Source of the DNA: Marisediminicola senii
Lineage (GTDB): Bacteria > Actinomycetota > Actinomycetes > Actinomycetales > Microbacteriaceae
NCBI RefSeq assembly: GCF_011057645.1
Contig: NZ_JAALGE010000020.1
Span: forward strand, 1-44,245
Length of the DNA: 44,245 nucleotides
Direction: 5' to 3'
This document shows positions 43,121-44,245 of the stretch, piece after piece. The position numbers and the translations under genes were made by a program. Every line of letters begins with the position of its first letter. Position 1 is the stretch's first letter. The notes under the pieces are model-generated. The model was not told the DNA's origin and did no database searches. It saw only the letters and a list, made by a program, of their open reading frames with translations.

Positions 43121-43326
43121 TGCCTATCCGTGTGATGATCGACGCTCTCCTGATCGAGCGCGGGCTGTCAGTGGGTGAGTTTGCAGACAGAGTGGGGATT
43201 ACGCCCGCAAACGTAGCCGTCCTCAAAAATGGGCGGGCCAGAGCTGTTCGATTTTCCACCCTCGAGGCAATCTGCCGTGTGCTCGACTGCCAACCTGGCG
43301 AGATCCTGCTCTGGGAAGATGAGTGA
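43120..43326 (+). CDS. XRE/Cro-type helix-turn-helix regulator (YozG-like)
   Basis: A 68-residue single-domain regulator with the helix-turn-helix LSVGEFADRVGITPANVAVLKNGRARAVRFSTLEAICRVLDCQPGEIL, the usual length for the small regulators paired with DUF2975. Its ATG overlaps the upstream stop (TGATG). It probably controls its own operon through the palindrome at 42608-42623. No sensor domain is present. Confidence 0.92.
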   Translation: MPIRVMIDALLIERGLSVGEFADRVGITPANVAVLKNGRARAVRFSTLEAICRVLDCQPGEILLWEDE

Positions 43327-43420
43327 CCCCTAGCACCCAGCCCATCCCTCCAGGCCCGCGTCTGGCCCGGAATACCAACGACCGTTCACGGATGGCTCAC
43401 GAACTGCTCACCAGCGGTGT

Positions 43421-43936
43421 TTAGTCGTCGAAAACGGACCAGCAGATGCTGTTCCTGCGGCTTTGGTCCTCGAGGACAAGGGGGCGGAGGTACCCGGGAA
43501 TCTGCTGACGCTGCCAGTCGCGCTCAGCACGCGCGGCGCCTCGTTCCTGATCGCGGGGTGCTGCAGCTGCAGCGGCCTTGATGGCATAAGCGGCCGCCCC
43601 CAGGTCGTGTTCGGGAACGTGGGCGACACAGGCCGCCTGACCGGCTGCGTACGCCGCGAACCGTGGAGCACCACGCAAGACACGCGCCGAACCCATCGCG
43701 TGTCCTCCGATTGCACGGGTGACCATCATCTTCGCTTCGCCGCGCGTCCAGGCTCGTACCGCTTCGATTGCCGCACGAGGCCGGTGATCCTCACGGTTTG
43801 AAGTCTCGAACAGCCCTAGAACATGCTCGGCGCAGGTAGCCGCCCACAATGCCAGGAGCTGATGATCGGCTTCGGCCAGGAGTCCACCGCGCCGGATGGA
43901 CACGAGACGAGGATCGCGAACAGCAGGAAGGATCAT
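43421..43936 (-). CDS. Putative immunity protein, Imm5-like
   Basis: A 171-residue, largely alpha-helical protein with features of the putative Imm5-like immunity family: LLALWAATCAEHVLGLFE, RPRAAIEAVRAWTRGE, an alternating Ala-rich helical core (AAYAAGQAACVAHVPEHDLGAAAYAIKAAAAA) and ERDWQRQQIPGYLRPLVL at the C-terminus. The start ATG lies at 43934-43936 but its nearest SD-like sequence (GGGGAG) is about 14 bases away. It stands alone, with no toxin or polymorphic-toxin C-terminal domain visible in this window. Function as an immunity protein is inferred from family only. Confidence 0.75.
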   Translation of the reverse strand: MILPAVRDPRLVSIRRGGLLAEADHQLLALWAATCAEHVLGLFETSNREDHRPRAAIEAVRAWTRGEAKMMVTRAIGGHAMGSARVLRGAPRFAAYAAGQAACVAHVPEHDLGAAAYAIKAAAAAAPRDQERGAARAERDWQRQQIPGYLRPLVLEDQSRRNSICWSVFDD

Positions 43937-43987
43937 AAGACTGTTTCTTACTCCCCTTCCGGCCCGGGCGGCAACACACCACCCCTG

Positions 43988-44245
43988 CTAGTGCGTGCGC
44001 AGGAAGATCCTCCTGCGGGACGGTGGAACGGGCTGTCCCTCGACTCCGCTGGCGATCAAGGCTCGCATCGACTCTGCACCGTCGGACCGGTGCCAAAGCG
44101 TTGTGTAACTGACCAGGTCGGGGTCGAAGGGAATTCCCGCTGTTTCAAGCGCCTGGCGGTACCCCTGCAAGCGAAGAGCTGCAGACCCGACCACCTCTTC
44201 GAGATGGGCACCAATGACCGCGATTCGCCTGCGTCCACCCTGGAT
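43988..44245 (-). pseudogene. Truncated LacI-type transcriptional regulator (3' part lost; 5' part beyond window)
   Basis: The frame runs off the window end. It reads RRRIAVIGAHLEEVVGSAALRLQGYRQALETAGIPFDPDLV..., which is the sugar-binding region of a LacI-family repressor, followed by YTTLWHRSDGAESMRALIASGVE. In the family a PDAVFCFND-type segment should come next. Here it is replaced by ~20 unrelated basic residues and a TAG (43988-43990). The breakpoint lies close to 44045, about 110 bases before the Imm5-like gene. The truncated protein lacks about a third of the ligand-binding domain. Confidence 0.7.

Overview
The window is high-GC DNA with short intergenic gaps, frequent GTG starts, many 4-base ATGA/GTGA overlaps and several leaderless -10 elements. 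It encodes coenzyme F420 enzymes. This fits an actinobacterium, most likely a member of the Microbacteriaceae; the genus cannot be fixed from the window. The central block (leuC-leuD-murA-plsC-gpsA ... ddl, DUF3515, thiL, rsmD, recG, coaD) is in the conserved actinobacterial order also found around ddlA-thiL-coaD in mycobacteria.

Layout. 1-2459: end of a MoxR/DUF58/(transglutaminase?) operon. 2460-2776: non-coding DNA with a 31-bp tandem repeat. 2777-6862: F420 region with cofE, an F420-dependent luciferase-like oxidoreductase, a MhuD-like haem-degrading monooxygenase, an unknown protein and F420-dependent glucose-6-phosphate dehydrogenase (fgd). 6863-11050: a membrane-anchored LuxR-type regulator, a repeat-bearing membrane protein and a DUF222-HNH protein. 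11063-17909: coaD, recG, an acyl-CoA dehydrogenase, rsmD, thiL and a DUF3515 lipoprotein. 17922-26881: a minus-strand run leuC-leuD-murA-plsC-gpsA, then a less usual trio of alpha/beta hydrolase, membrane-embedded Mur ligase and divergent Ddl-like ATP-grasp ligase. Upstream of leuC lies a candidate Leu-rich leader peptide. 27112-29910: terC with a structured leader, a small acidic protein, tRNA-Glu(CTC) and its terminator, a metallo-beta-lactamase-fold hydrolase and a small unknown protein. 30167-34979: a complete head-to-head olefin pathway (oleA, fused oleBC, oleD) read as one overlapping operon. 35122-41665: aroQ, an MFS exporter, a VOC protein, an F420-type flavin/deazaflavin oxidoreductase divergent from a TetR regulator with a perfect operator, a quinone-oxidoreductase-like protein, an MBL hydrolase and a response regulator without an output domain. 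41791-44245: an accessory end with a serine recombinase, a DUF2975/XRE pair, an Imm5-like immunity protein and a broken LacI-type regulator.

How the genes work together. Fgd reduces F420 using glucose-6-phosphate, CofE adds the glutamate tail of F420, and the luciferase-like and PPOX-fold proteins are likely consumers of F420H2. MurA, GpsA and PlsC serve envelope precursor synthesis. OleA condenses two acyl-CoAs, OleD reduces the beta-keto acid, the OleC part makes a beta-lactone and the OleB part decarboxylates it to a long-chain cis-olefin. The most unusual material is the membrane Mur ligase/Ddl-like/hydrolase trio, the 24-bp back-to-back leaderless promoter between thiL and the DUF3515 gene, the leuC leader peptide, the 31-bp repeat array, and the recombinase/immunity end of the window.
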